Of a stretch of DNA of 64,000 nt, positions 44,761 to 53,842 are shown one piece after another (position 1 is the stretch's first letter; each line of letters starts with the position of its first letter). Position numbers and translations under genes: made by a program. Location of the stretch: the NCBI RefSeq assembly GCF_034661295.1, contig NZ_CP141062.1, forward strand, positions 1,116,001 to 1,180,000, in the 5' to 3' direction. The notes beneath the pieces are model-generated. The model was not told the origin of the DNA, made no database searches, and worked only from the letters and a program-made list of their open reading frames with translations. This DNA comes from Faecalibacter sp. LW9 (GTDB lineage Bacteria; Bacteroidota; Bacteroidia; Flavobacteriales; Weeksellaceae).

Positions 44761-45546
44761 ATGGCAACAATATTATTTCCAACCGATTTCTCTCCAACAG
44801 CAAATAACGCTTTTCAATATGCATTAAACTTAGCACGAGTAATTGGTGCTGACCTGCGAATTGTAACAGTAAAAACTCATTTAAAAGAATATTTAAATCT
44901 TCAACAAAATGAATTTGATCAAAAAATAAAGGAATTACAAGATATCGCTTTAGGTAACAATTTAACAGAGGTTAAAATGACCAGTTCGTTAGAAGTAGGA
45001 GATCTAATTTTAACAATTTTGGATATCATTCAAAAAGAGCAGATTGATTATGTGGTAATGGGTACAAATGGAGAGAATAGTTTTGGGAAAAAGTTTTTTG
45101 GATCACAAACTATTGCTTTAATTAATAATTCACCTGTGCCTGTTTTAGCAGTTCCTCATGGAGTCGATTTTGTTGAAAGTAGAAAGTTTGCTTATGCCAC
45201 AATGTGGAACACAAATGAGGAATCAGCTATTAGACAAATGCTTTCATTTTCTGAAAGACATCATTCGAAATTGGATATTATTCATGTCGAAAAAAAGACT
45301 TTATCTATTGATGAAATCATGAAGAAACGAGAATGGGAAGTTGAATTTCCAGAGGCAAATTTTGAGTTGATTAAAAATGATGATGTCGATAGTGCTTTAA
45401 TTGATTATTGTGAAAATCATCAAATTGATGTGTTAGGACTAATGTACCGTGAACTAAATCCGTTTCAACGATTGTTTAGTGAAAGTCATAGCAAGCGATT
45501 ATTAACTGAAGCTCAATTTGCGATTTTAGTTTTAAAATCTAAGTAA
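44761..45546 (+). CDS. Universal stress protein, two USP domains
   Basis: The 261-aa cytoplasmic protein has a first USP domain (about 1-140: ATILFPTDFSPTANNAFQYA at the start, then the nucleotide-binding-like loop MGTNGENSFGKKFFGSQT near 100) and a second, weaker domain (about 145-261, ending with FAILVLKSK). The G-x2-G-x9-G-S/T ATP loop is recognisable only in the first half. Proteins of this kind respond to starvation and stress. It is a single-gene unit with its own terminator. Confidence 0.9.
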   Translation: MATILFPTDFSPTANNAFQYALNLARVIGADLRIVTVKTHLKEYLNLQQNEFDQKIKELQDIALGNNLTEVKMTSSLEVGDLILTILDIIQKEQIDYVVMGTNGENSFGKKFFGSQTIALINNSPVPVLAVPHGVDFVESRKFAYATMWNTNEESAIRQMLSFSERHHSKLDIIHVEKKTLSIDEIMKKREWEVEFPEANFELIKNDDVDSALIDYCENHQIDVLGLMYRELNPFQRLFSESHSKRLLTEAQFAILVLKSK

Positions 45547-45560
45547 ATTATAACGTGATA

Positions 45561-45590
45561 AAAACGATGGTGTAAATCATCGTTTTTTTA
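45561..45590 (+). terminator. Intrinsic terminator of the universal stress gene
   Basis: Arms aaaacgatg (45561-45569) and catcgtttt (45578-45586) form a 9-bp stem followed by a T-run. Confidence 0.82.
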
Positions 45591-45632
45591 TTGGCTGAAT
45601 TTTTGCGAAATTTAGATTAGATTCGAATTTAA

Positions 45633-46877
45633 ATGACAGAACTAGAAAAGAAACAGAACCTTAAAAAGCATAAAATGATTGCTACGGGACTATTTGTCTT
45701 GATGGCAATCTTGTATGCTGCGATGGTTTATTTGAGTCAAACTTCAGAAGCCTCATGGATTGGCTACGTAGAATCCTTCGCAGAAGCAGCAATGGTAGGT
45801 GCCTTAGCCGATTGGTTTGCGGTGACAGCATTATTTCGTTATCCGTTAGGATTAAAAATTCCTCATACCAATTTAATTGAAAGAAGTAAAAATGCCATTG
45901 GAGAAAATTTGGGAAGCTTTGTAACTAATAACTTTTTAACTCCATCCAATATCCGACCTTATATCATGAAATTAGATGTTGTAAAATTTGTTTCAGATTG
46001 GATGAATAAAGCGGACAACCAAACCGTTTTACAAGAGGAAATAAGTGCTTTGGTAAAAAAAATCATTAAAGATTTAGAAGACAAAGAAGTCGTTGATTTT
46101 TTAACCTTAAAAGGAGAAGATATTCTGAAGCAATTTAACTTGCAAGAATTGGTTTCAACATCCATTAGCTACATCATCGAAAAAGATAAGCACAGTGAAA
46201 TTTTAGACGCAATTTTACCTAAAGCGAAAGCATACATCAAAGAAAGTGATGTGTTGATTGAAGGAAAAATAAATGAGAAACATCCTGTGATTTCTTTTTT
46301 TGCCGGCAAGAAAATTTCTAAAGGAGTAGTGGAAGGGGTTGTAAGTTTTATTGAAGAAATCGAAGATAATCCCGACCATCCGATTCGACATAATATTCAA
46401 GAATCCCTTTTGAAAACAGCGGATAAAATAAAATCTGATCCAAATTGGAAAGAGAAATTAAATGCAATGCGTGACGAGTTTGTAACTGCAGATCGCTTAG
46501 AAGAGTATGCTTCAGATTTATGGTTGAATCTAAAACAAAATGTATCAGAAAGTTTAGATCAAAAAGATTCTGCAATTCAACGTTATGTTCGTAAAAATAT
46601 TCAAAAATTAGCGGAAAATTTAACGGATAATGATGAGATGATTATAAAAATCAATGGATGGATTCGTCATTTCTTATACCGTATGATTTTACGTAATGTA
46701 AAGGAAGTAGAAATGTTGATTAGTCGGACAGTAGGTGATTGGGAAGGAAAAGAATTAAGTGATAAATTAGAATTAGAAATTGGAAAAGATTTACAATTCA
46801 TTCGTGTCAATGGAACGTTAGTCGGAGGAATTGTAGGTTTAATAATTTATAGTTTAACCCAATTATTTTTTCATTAA
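45633..46877 (+). CDS. DUF445 family membrane protein
   Basis: The 414-aa protein has a pair of N-terminal helices (about residues 16-34 and 45-70, the latter within FAEAAMVGALADWFAVTALF, the DUF445 signature), a long mainly helical soluble region, and a C-terminal transmembrane helix (VGGIVGLIIYSLTQLFF). The family (YjiN/YheB-like) has no established function. It stands alone and converges on the ecotin gene. Confidence 0.88.
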   Translation: MTELEKKQNLKKHKMIATGLFVLMAILYAAMVYLSQTSEASWIGYVESFAEAAMVGALADWFAVTALFRYPLGLKIPHTNLIERSKNAIGENLGSFVTNNFLTPSNIRPYIMKLDVVKFVSDWMNKADNQTVLQEEISALVKKIIKDLEDKEVVDFLTLKGEDILKQFNLQELVSTSISYIIEKDKHSEILDAILPKAKAYIKESDVLIEGKINEKHPVISFFAGKKISKGVVEGVVSFIEEIEDNPDHPIRHNIQESLLKTADKIKSDPNWKEKLNAMRDEFVTADRLEEYASDLWLNLKQNVSESLDQKDSAIQRYVRKNIQKLAENLTDNDEMIIKINGWIRHFLYRMILRNVKEVEMLISRTVGDWEGKELSDKLELEIGKDLQFIRVNGTLVGGIVGLIIYSLTQLFFH

Positions 46878-46882
46878 AATAG

Positions 46883-46911
46883 AAAAAGCTCAACTGATGG
46901 TTGAGCTTTTT
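46883..46911. terminator. Bidirectional terminator between DUF445 and ecotin genes
   Basis: A perfect 12-bp stem (aaaaagctcaac 46883-46894 with gttgagcttttt 46900-46911) has a 5-nt loop and T-runs on both strands. Confidence 0.9.
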
Positions 46912-46926
46912 TATTTCTGAAGATTT

Positions 46927-47388
46927 TTATTCTGCGGTAAATACTTTTTCGGATGCCGACCAAATTCTGTAATTCACTTCGTATCCTTTCGGTGCATAAA
47001 TCACTAAAGGTAAACGACTATTATATCTTACTTTTTCGGAAGGTGCGTAAACTACTTTTTCTACTGCTTGTGTATTGATACATCCCATCATCGTTGAACC
47101 AACATCACCTTTCGTTTCAAATTGATAATAATTGTATCCCCAACCGTCTAAATTTCTTTCTTGCAATTTCCCCATTAAGAAATAGTTATTACATCCATCG
47201 GTCATGGTTTTTTTACCAATCATGATTTCGACCATATAATCGTTTTCATTTTCTTTTGGTTCTAAACGAATAACTTTTTGGTTTTGTTCTTTTTTTGCTT
47301 TAGGAAACATTTTAATATCTTCTTTCATTTGTGCAAAGGTTTGAATGGAAATCATCGAAAATATACCAACAAATAATAACTTTTTCAT
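46927..47388 (-). CDS. Ecotin, secreted serine protease inhibitor
   Basis: The 153-aa protein has a signal peptide (about residues 1-19, TFAQ) and the ecotin fold: FPKAKKEQNQKVIRLEP near 28, YMVEIMIGKKTMTDGCN near 51, GWGYNYYQFETKG and the reactive-loop segment GSTMMGC near 97, in which the two methionines match the P1 region of E. coli ecotin and the cysteines match its disulfide. The C-terminal dimerisation arm (VNYRIWSASE) is present. It would inhibit trypsin-, chymotrypsin- or elastase-like proteases in the periplasm, such as those of hosts or competitors. Confidence 0.92.
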   Translation of the reverse strand: MKKLLFVGIFSMISIQTFAQMKEDIKMFPKAKKEQNQKVIRLEPKENENDYMVEIMIGKKTMTDGCNNYFLMGKLQERNLDGWGYNYYQFETKGDVGSTMMGCINTQAVEKVVYAPSEKVRYNSRLPLVIYAPKGYEVNYRIWSASEKVFTAE

Positions 47389-47468
47389 TTTTAAATTGTT
47401 TTAAATCTAATCCTAAGATGAAATTGTAGTACCAAAAGTTGGGTGAAGGATGTTAAATAAAAGCCAAA

Positions 47469-47500
47469 AAAAAGACATTCAAAATTTGAATGTCTTTTTT
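47469..47500 (-). terminator. Intrinsic terminator of tRNA-Asn
   Basis: Arms aaagacattcaaa and tttgaatgtcttt (47471-47497) form a long AT-rich stem directly after the tRNA on the minus strand; the T-run continues to 47465. Confidence 0.82.
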
Positions 47501-47501
47501 G

Positions 47502-47575
47502 CTCCTCCTCTTGGGCTCGAACCAAGGACCCTCTGATTAACAGTCAGATGCTCTAACCAACTGAGCTAAGGAGGA
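47502..47575 (-). tRNA. tRNA-Asn (GTT)
   Basis: The 74-nt gene folds as a complete cloverleaf: acceptor TCCTCCT with AGGAGGA, D-stem starting TAGCTCAG, anticodon arm CTGACTGTTAATCAG with anticodon GTT, T-arm CTTGG TTCGAGC CCAAG, and discriminator G. CCA is not encoded. A strong promoter lies 25 bp upstream and a terminator directly follows, so it is transcribed alone. Confidence 0.97.
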
Positions 47576-47599
47576 GTATCGTTGTCGATATTGTTGATG

Positions 47600-47630
47600 C
47601 AAATATAGAGCGAAAATTTATATCTCCAAA
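47600..47630 (-). promoter_or_regulatory. Promoter of tRNA-Asn, Bacteroidota type
   Basis: On the minus strand TTTG (47630-47627) and TATATTTG (47607-47600) are separated by 19 bp, an exact fit to the -33/-7 consensus TTTG-N(17-23)-TAnnTTTG of Bacteroidota housekeeping sigma. The -7 box ends 24 bp before the mature tRNA. Confidence 0.78.
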
Positions 47631-47718
47631 TCTTTTTTAAACTTTTTTTCGTCTGAAAGTCGCTTAAATAGGACAACTTATTGAAAATGAATAAGAAAAA
47701 TTTTTATTTTTTTTTCAA

Positions 47719-48390
47719 TTAATAATGATAAAAGATCCCTTGTTGTGCCGCTGTCCATAATGGAGCGGTTTGATTGGCTTCTTTTAAAGCATCTGACGCC
47801 CAAGTATTACATGTAAAAAAGATGTTATAGGTACCTTTGGCCTAATAAAACGCATCATTATTTCCATAAACCATATCAGTTGGAATCAATTGCACTTTTC
47901 CATCAGCATCATACTCAAAGGAATTTTTAATGTAATTGACCATTTTTTGATATTCTTCTTTGCTCATGTAAAACTTTTTGCAATCTTCACTTTCGAAAAG
48001 ATTATTGTAAAATGTTGTATGCATGGCAGAATCACCTAACCAAAATGCAGCTTTAAAAGCTGTAGAAAATTTTAAATCTCTCCATTCTGGTGTATCCAAA
48101 TAAAATCCTTTATCTCCCCAACCAAACGCAATGTATTTCATCGGTTGTTTAGATTTTGTATCCGTAAAAGGTATCATTTCCGACCAATTGATCACATCGG
48201 TTTCTACCGGAACGATAATATCTGTGTGCATTCCATTCGTTAAAATATAACCTACGACATAATCACTTTCTTTATGTTCTACTTTATTTACTGGAATTAA
48301 CGGAAGGATTACAGCAGCTAAGATATATATCAATAGTAAGCCTAAGATTACGCCAATGGTTTTTAAAAGTAATTTAAAAAGTTTCTTCAT
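47719..48390 (-). pseudogene. TIGR02117-like membrane-anchored protein interrupted by in-frame TAG
   Basis: The frame from the ATG at 48390 gives 182 aa with one N-terminal membrane helix (about residues 8-32) and the family pattern LTNGMHTDIIVPV, AFGWGDKGFYLDTPEW and LGDSAMHTTFY, then stops at a TAG (47844-47842) after NDAFY. The same frame goes on for 40 more residues to a TAA at 47719, and these read like the missing family C-terminus: NIFFTCNTWASDALKEA and APLWTAAQQGIFYHY. A single change from GAG to TAG explains this. Family members are about 220 aa; their function is unknown. It may be a recent pseudogene, a sequencing error, or a readthrough product; the loss of the conserved TCNTW segment argues against function without readthrough. 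Confidence 0.8.
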
Positions 48391-48413
48391 AGATAAAGGT
48401 TTAATTTAAAGAT

Positions 48414-48443
48414 AGAAAAAATCCCGTCAAAATTGACGGGATT
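48414..48443 (-). terminator. Intrinsic terminator of clpB
   Basis: Arms aatcccgtcaa (48420-48430) and ttgacgggatt (48433-48443) are followed on the minus strand by a T-run. It separates clpB from the TIGR02117-like gene, which starts 24 bp further on. Confidence 0.88.
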
Positions 48444-48492
48444 CCTTTTCACTAAAAATATTTAAATATGAATCGACTTCATAAATGTTTTT

Positions 48493-51108
48493 TTATTTGC
48501 CGTTAGTTAAAAACACTAACTTATTATTTCCTGGTTTTTCTTCGAAGTAATCGATTAAAACCGCATCATTATCATTGATGTTTCCTTTCAGAATTTCTTT
48601 TGATAACTCATTCAAGACATCTTGCTGAATTACTCGTTTCAATGGACGTGCACCAAATTGAGGGTCATAACCTTTTTTGGCTAAGTAAGCAGACGCTTCT
48701 GGTGTGATGTCTAAGGTAATATCACGTTGACCTAATTTTTTTGCTACACCATTTAAGTAAATTCCAACAATTCCATTGATTTGGTTTTGACTCAATGGAC
48801 GGAACAAGATAATTTCATCGATACGGTTCAAGAACTCTGGACGGAAATTTAATTTTAATTCCTCAAAGACTTCTGATTTCGTGTCATCATAAACTTGGGC
48901 TACATTATTCTCATCGATATTAGCAAATTTTTCTAAAATTGTATGCGAACCAAAATTCGATGTCATAATGATAATCGTATTCTTAAAGTTCACCACTCGA
49001 CCTTTGTTATCCGTTAAACGTCCATCATCCAACACTTGTAATAAAATATTGAACACATCTGGATGCGCTTTTTCAATTTCATCCAAAAGAATAACCGAAT
49101 ACGGACGACGACGTACGGCTTCTGTTAATTGCCCACCTTCGTCGTAACCTACGTAGCCCGGAGGTGCCCCAACCAAACGAGAAACGGCATGGCGTTCTTG
49201 ATATTCCGACATATCGATACGCGTCATTGCGTTTTCATCATCGAATAAGAATTCCGCTAAGGCTTTCGCTAATTCGGTTTTACCAACCCCAGTCGATCCT
49301 AAAAATAAGAACGATCCAATTGGTTTTCCTTCGTCACTTAAACCAGCTCTCGAACGACGAATGGCATCTGCAACCGCTGTAATTGCTTCTTCTTGACCTA
49401 AAACACGTTTGTGTAATTCGTCTTCTAAGTGTAATAATTTCTCACGTTCAGATTGCATCATTTTTTGTGCAGGAACTCCTGTCCATTTCGATACAACTTC
49501 GGCGATATCATCGGCATCAACAAATTCTTTTACCAATTTGTTGTGTTTGTTTTCTTCTAATTTTTGTTCCGCAACTTCTAATGCTTTTTTCGCATTCACT
49601 AAGTCCTCAAATTCTAATTTAGAAGCTTTCGCATAATCATATTCACGTTTAGCACGTTCAATTTCAAATTTGATGTTCTCGATTTCTTTTCTCAAATCTT
49701 GAACTTCATCGGCTTTATTTTTCTCATCTTGCCATTTCGCACTGAATTGGTTGCGCTCGTCTTGAAGGTTCGATAACTCTTCGCGTAATAGGTTCAATTT
49801 CTTTTCATCATCTTCACGTTTAATCGCTTCAATTTCGATTTCTAATTGAACAATACGACGATCTAATTTATCCAACTCCTCTGGTTTCGAATTCATCTCC
49901 ATACGTAATTTCGATGCAGCTTCGTCCATTAAGTCGATGGCTTTATCTGGTAAGAAACGATCTGAAATATAACGTGTTGATAATTTTACAGCAGCAATAA
50001 TTGCTTCATCTTTGATTCCGATTTTGTGGTGCTGTTCGTATTTATCTTTAATCCCACGTAAGATAGAAATTGCCGATTCTTCATCTGGTTCTTCCACCAT
50101 TACTTTTTGGAAACGACGCTCTAAGGCTTTATCTTTTTCAAAGTATTTCTGATACTCATTTAAGGTTGTCGCACCAATCGAACGTAATTCACCACGTGCT
50201 AAAGCTGGTTTTAAGATGTTAGCGGCATCCATAGCGCCTTCACCGCCACCTCCGGCACCAACTAACGTATGAATCTCGTCGATGAATAAGATAATTTCTC
50301 CGTTTGCAGAAGTAACTTCTTTCACCACTGCTTTTAAACGTTCTTCGAATTCACCTTTATATTTTGCACCCGCAACCAAAGCTCCCATATCTAAGGAGTA
50401 GATTTGTTTGTTCAATAGGTTTTCCGGTACATCGCCATCAATGATACGATGCGCTAATCCTTCGGCGATAGCTGTTTTACCTACTCCTGGTTCACCAATT
50501 AAAATCGGGTTATTTTTTGTTCTTCTGGATAAGATTTGCAATACTCGACGGATTTCTACATCACGTCCGATGACAGGATCTAGTTTTCCTTCTTTCGCTA
50601 ATTCTGTTAAGTTTTTAGCATACTTATTTAAGGAATTGTAAGTTCCTTCTGCATTTTCTGATGTTACGCGTTCTCCTTTTCTCAATTCTGTAATTAATTT
50701 TTTGGTGTTATCGAATGTGACACCTTGATCTTTCAGAATTTGACTAGTCGGTGAGACATTCTTAATGATTCCTAATAAAATATGTTCCAACGTAATGAAA
50801 TCATCTTGCATCTCTTTGGCAAATTGTTGTGCCGATTGTAATACAGCATTGGCGCTGTTGGATAAATGATTTCCTTGTTGTCCTTGTACTTTTGGATACT
50901 TTTTAATTTCAGCATCCAATTCATTTTTAATATGCGTAAGGTTTGCACCTTGTTGTTCTAAGATTAATGAAATCACGTTTTCATCCACATCGAACATTCC
51001 ACTCAAAATGTGGCTTGGTTCGATGGCCTGATTTTGATTCCCTGCTGCAATTTGTTGTGCCGATTGAATCGCCTCACGGCTTTTTATAGTAAACTGATTA
51101 AAATCCAT
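48493..51108 (-). CDS. clpB: ATP-dependent disaggregase chaperone ClpB
   Basis: The 871-aa Hsp100 protein rescues aggregated proteins together with DnaK. Domains in order: Clp N-domain (about 1-145, [16 protein letters not shown]), NBD1 with Walker [14 protein letters not shown] near 203 and Walker [16 protein letters not shown], the long coiled-coil middle domain (about 400-530) that distinguishes ClpB from ClpA, NBD2 with Walker [14 protein letters not shown] near 605, and the C-terminal domain with [14 protein letters not shown]. The length is typical. It is transcribed alone. Confidence 0.97.
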   Translation of the reverse strand: MDFNQFTIKSREAIQSAQQIAAGNQNQAIEPSHILSGMFDVDENVISLILEQQGANLTHIKNELDAEIKKYPKVQGQQGNHLSNSANAVLQSAQQFAKEMQDDFITLEHILLGIIKNVSPTSQILKDQGVTFDNTKKLITELRKGERVTSENAEGTYNSLNKYAKNLTELAKEGKLDPVIGRDVEIRRVLQILSRRTKNNPILIGEPGVGKTAIAEGLAHRIIDGDVPENLLNKQIYSLDMGALVAGAKYKGEFEERLKAVVKEVTSANGEIILFIDEIHTLVGAGGGGEGAMDAANILKPALARGELRSIGATTLNEYQKYFEKDKALERRFQKVMVEEPDEESAISILRGIKDKYEQHHKIGIKDEAIIAAVKLSTRYISDRFLPDKAIDLMDEAASKLRMEMNSKPEELDKLDRRIVQLEIEIEAIKREDDEKKLNLLREELSNLQDERNQFSAKWQDEKNKADEVQDLRKEIENIKFEIERAKREYDYAKASKLEFEDLVNAKKALEVAEQKLEENKHNKLVKEFVDADDIAEVVSKWTGVPAQKMMQSEREKLLHLEDELHKRVLGQEEAITAVADAIRRSRAGLSDEGKPIGSFLFLGSTGVGKTELAKALAEFLFDDENAMTRIDMSEYQERHAVSRLVGAPPGYVGYDEGGQLTEAVRRRPYSVILLDEIEKAHPDVFNILLQVLDDGRLTDNKGRVVNFKNTIIIMTSNFGSHTILEKFANIDENNVAQVYDDTKSEVFEELKLNFRPEFLNRIDEIILFRPLSQNQINGIVGIYLNGVAKKLGQRDITLDITPEASAYLAKKGYDPQFGARPLKRVIQQDVLNELSKEILKGNINDNDAVLIDYFEEKPGNNKLVFLTNGK

Positions 51109-51220
51109 TTTTAAAACTTGTATTTAGGTTCTTGTTTGTTTTGATGGTTGGTATAAATCAAAAGGGATTCCAAACTGAAAATGAATCAGTTATACTGACT
51201 TTTTGTCGTTTTAATACTAA

Positions 51221-51250
51221 AAAAGGAGACATTTTGACAAATATCTCCTT
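51221..51250 (-). terminator. Intrinsic terminator of the cysE-cysK operon
   Basis: Arms aaggaga (51223-51229) and tctcctt (51244-51250) form a stem with a T-run on the minus strand, 24 bp after the cysK stop. Confidence 0.8.
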
Positions 51251-51274
51251 TCTGTATTGTATATGTATAATTTT

Positions 51275-52183
51275 TTAAAATAATCCTTCTACGGATAAAT
51301 AACGTTCTCCCGTATCATAGTTTACAGTTAATACTTTTGCATCAGCTGGTAAAGATTCTAATTTTTTAGCCACTGCTGCTAATGAAGCTCCTGTTGAAAT
51401 CCCAACGAATAAACCTTCTTCTTTGGCTGCTTTACGCGCAAATTCATATGCTTCTTCTTTTGAAATTTGAATGGCTTCATCTACTACATTAGTGTCTAAA
51501 TTTGTTGGAATAAATCCTGCTCCAATTCCTTGGATCGCGTGAGGTCCAGATTGCCCTCCAGAAATAACCGGTGAATCAGCTGGTTCTACGGCAAAAACTT
51601 TCGTAGCAGCATTTACTTCTTTTAATGCTTTTCCAATTCCAGTTAAATGTCCACCAGTACCAACACCTGTAATTAAATAATCTACACCTTTAGGAAAATC
51701 AGTTAAAATTTCTTTTGCTGTTGTACGGTAATGTATCGAAGGATTAGAAGAATTCTCAAATTGTTGAGGAACCCAAGCACCTTCAATCGTTTCTGCTAAT
51801 TCTTGTGCTTTTGCGATGGCACCTTTCATTCCTAATTCTTTTGGTGTCAAAACAAATTCAGCACCATAGGCTTCCATAATTTTACGACGCTCGATCGACA
51901 TCGATTCGGGCATTGTAATGATCATTTTATACCCTTTAACAGCTGCTACAAATGACAACCCAATTCCTGTGTTTCCTGAAGTTGGCTCAATAACCGTTCC
52001 GCCAGGTTTTAAAATTCCAGCTTTTTCAGCATCTTCAATCATTGCTAAAGCAATACGATCTTTGATAGATCCTCCTGGATTTTGTTTTTCTAATTTGATA
52101 TAGACACTGTGATTAGGAAATAAACGTGAAAGTTTAATAATTGGAGTATTTCCAATAGCTTCTAAAATATTATTTAAAATCAT
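51275..52183 (-). CDS. cysK: Cysteine synthase A (O-acetylserine sulfhydrylase)
   Basis: The 302-aa PLP enzyme makes cysteine from O-acetylserine and sulfide. The PLP lysine lies in [15 protein letters not shown] near residue 43, the substrate loop is TSGNTGIGL near 69, and the phosphate-binding loop is [12 protein letters not shown] near 174. It lies 15 bp after the serine acetyltransferase gene, which supplies its substrate; the two enzymes also form the cysteine synthase complex in many bacteria. Confidence 0.95.
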   Translation of the reverse strand: MILNNILEAIGNTPIIKLSRLFPNHSVYIKLEKQNPGGSIKDRIALAMIEDAEKAGILKPGGTVIEPTSGNTGIGLSFVAAVKGYKMIITMPESMSIERRKIMEAYGAEFVLTPKELGMKGAIAKAQELAETIEGAWVPQQFENSSNPSIHYRTTAKEILTDFPKGVDYLITGVGTGGHLTGIGKALKEVNAATKVFAVEPADSPVISGGQSGPHAIQGIGAGFIPTNLDTNVVDEAIQISKEEAYEFARKAAKEEGLFVGISTGASLAAVAKKLESLPADAKVLTVNYDTGERYLSVEGLF

Positions 52184-52198
52184 ATCATTTATATTTAA

Positions 52199-52972
52199 TT
52201 AGATGACATAATCATCTACTTGATTATTATTTTTTTGTTTGATGGTTGGTTGAAATTCTTGGTATACAATAGAATTTGGATCAATGCTTTTAGTAATCCA
52301 AACATTTCCACCAATAACTGAATTCTCACCAATGACAGTTGTTCCTCCTAAAATAGTTGCTCCTGCGTAAATAGTTACATTATCTTCAATTGTAGGATGG
52401 CGTTTTTGATCAGCTAAATCTTTAGATACATAAAATGCGCCAAGAGTTACGCCTTGATAAATTTTTACGTTGTCGCCAATTGTTGTGGTTTCTCCAATGA
52501 CAATCCCAGTACCGTGATCGATATAAAAATTTTTTCCAATTGTCGCCCCTGGATGAATGTCAATCCCAGTTTGTTTATGGGCATATTCAGAAAAGAAACG
52601 TGGTAATATTGGAGTATCCAATTGATACAATATATGAGCTAATCGATGAACAGCAATCGCAAAAAATCCTGGGTAAGATAGGATGATTTCGATTTCAGAT
52701 TTAGAAGCAGGATCATTATTAAAGAAAATAAAAATTAATTTTTCTAACTCGACTTTGATATCTTCAAGTTGATTAAAAAAAGTTGAAGTGATTGTTTCTG
52801 CTTTGTTTTCTGGTACGATACGAGTTAAGATTTCATAAAAACAATGGTTTACTTCCTCATAAGTATATCTTTTTTTGGGTTGGCTAAAGATTAAATCGTA
52901 AAGAATGGATTCAATGATTTTTTCGACTTCTTTTTTATTAAAAGGTAAACTGTATCGACTAAATGGACTCAT
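52199..52972 (-). CDS. cysE: Serine O-acetyltransferase
   Basis: The 257-aa enzyme acetylates serine with acetyl-CoA, the committed step of cysteine synthesis. An N-terminal helical domain (about 1-130) is followed by the left-handed beta-helix of hexapeptide repeats (about 135-235), with the active-site segments IDIHPGATIGKNFYIDHGTG and VYGATILGG-like YAGATILGGTTVIGENS. The C-terminal tail ends in DDYVI; an Ile at the C-terminus is what CysK binds in cysteine synthase complexes. The subtype resembles the plasmid/EpsC branch of short acyltransferases. Confidence 0.92.
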   Translation of the reverse strand: MSPFSRYSLPFNKKEVEKIIESILYDLIFSQPKKRYTYEEVNHCFYEILTRIVPENKAETITSTFFNQLEDIKVELEKLIFIFFNNDPASKSEIEIILSYPGFFAIAVHRLAHILYQLDTPILPRFFSEYAHKQTGIDIHPGATIGKNFYIDHGTGIVIGETTTIGDNVKIYQGVTLGAFYVSKDLADQKRHPTIEDNVTIYAGATILGGTTVIGENSVIGGNVWITKSIDPNSIVYQEFQPTIKQKNNNQVDDYVI

Positions 52973-53273
52973 TTAAATATTAATCTATAATCTCTATAAA
53001 ATTAGTAGATATAATTCTAATGACCTTACAAATTCGCCAAAAAATGCGATTTTTTGTATGATTTAGAATTTCAAGATAGAATGTAATTTACACTATTGTA
53101 ATCTGTATTAAATAATACTAGATAATATTTATTAAATACAGGATATTTTATATTGTTGATTAATAATGTTTTAAATATTTTGTGTTAAATTATTGAATAA
53201 TTTTAAAATTATTCAATAATGGTGTTTTTTTTACACTAAAAAGTTATATTTTAGTAAAACAAAATCACTATTT
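52973..53273. promoter_or_regulatory. 301-bp AT-rich divergent promoter region between cysE and the DUF2147 gene
   Basis: No gene is visible. The region holds a perfect 32-bp palindrome (53189-53220), a weaker inverted repeat with arms CTGTATT (53103-53109) and AATACAG (53135-53141), and a possible -7 element TATATTTT (53245-53252) for the rightward gene. It is the longest gene-free stretch of the window and must contain promoters for both directions. Confidence 0.6.
53189..53220. repeat. Perfect 32-bp palindrome (16-bp half-sites)
   Basis: The half-site attattgaataatttt is followed at once by its exact reverse complement. The palindrome ends 24 bp before a possible -7 box and 54 bp before the DUF2147 ATG. 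It has no T-run, so it looks more like a dimer-binding operator or a cruciform than a terminator. Confidence 0.8.
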
Positions 53274-53699
53274 ATGAAAAACTATTTTTTATTCTCATTT
53301 TTCATGTTAATTGGATCATTAGTTTTTGGACAATCTCCAGTTGGAACTTGGAAAACAATTGATGACGAAACAGGTAAAGAGAAATCTTACGTTGAGATTT
53401 ATGAGAAAGATGGTAAACTTTACGGAAAAGTTGCTAAGATTTTGACGAAAGGTAAAGAAGATGCAAAATGTGATAAATGTTCAGGTGCATTAAAAAATAA
53501 ACCTATTCAAGGTATGGTTATTCTTTATGATTTAAAGAAAAGCGGTAATGAATGGACAGGAGGAAAAATATTAGATCCTAATTCAGGAAAAGAATATAAA
53601 GCCACAGTTAAGTTAAACGGTAAAGATAAATTAGACGTAAGAGGATACGTTGGAATTTCTTTAGTAGGTAGAACTCAGACTTGGGTAAAAGTAAAATAA
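53274..53699 (+). CDS. DUF2147 family secreted protein
   Basis: The 141-aa protein has a signal peptide (about residues 1-19, VFGQ) and a DUF2147 lipocalin-like domain: SPVGTWKTIDDETGKEKSYV at its start, a CDKCSGA pair of cysteines near 62, and a late RGYVGISLVGRTQTWVKVK, shown here in part by GRTQTWVKV. The function of the family is unknown; members bind small hydrophobic molecules at most by structural analogy. It is preceded by the palindrome-bearing regulatory region. Confidence 0.9.
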   Translation: MKNYFLFSFFMLIGSLVFGQSPVGTWKTIDDETGKEKSYVEIYEKDGKLYGKVAKILTKGKEDAKCDKCSGALKNKPIQGMVILYDLKKSGNEWTGGKILDPNSGKEYKATVKLNGKDKLDVRGYVGISLVGRTQTWVKVK

Positions 53700-53842
53700 A
53701 AAGGTTACTGAAGTAATCAAACCACAAAAACTCAAAACAAAACTCTTAATGATGGCTATTTTCGATTTAGAAGATAGTCATTATTTTTTGCCTAAATTTG
53801 TACCTTCAATTGGGCTTTGTCCAGTATAAAATATTCATTTCA

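Noticed and set aside
47577-47700. Possible small RNA between tRNA-Asn and the TIGR02117-like gene
   Set aside because: The sequence is explained by the tRNA promoter and AT-rich spacer; no terminator or stable fold was seen.
53700-53842. Possible terminator hairpin after the DUF2147 gene (aatga...tcatt near 53745-53785)
   Set aside because: The arms are interrupted and the loop is long; termination is possible but I cannot support it.
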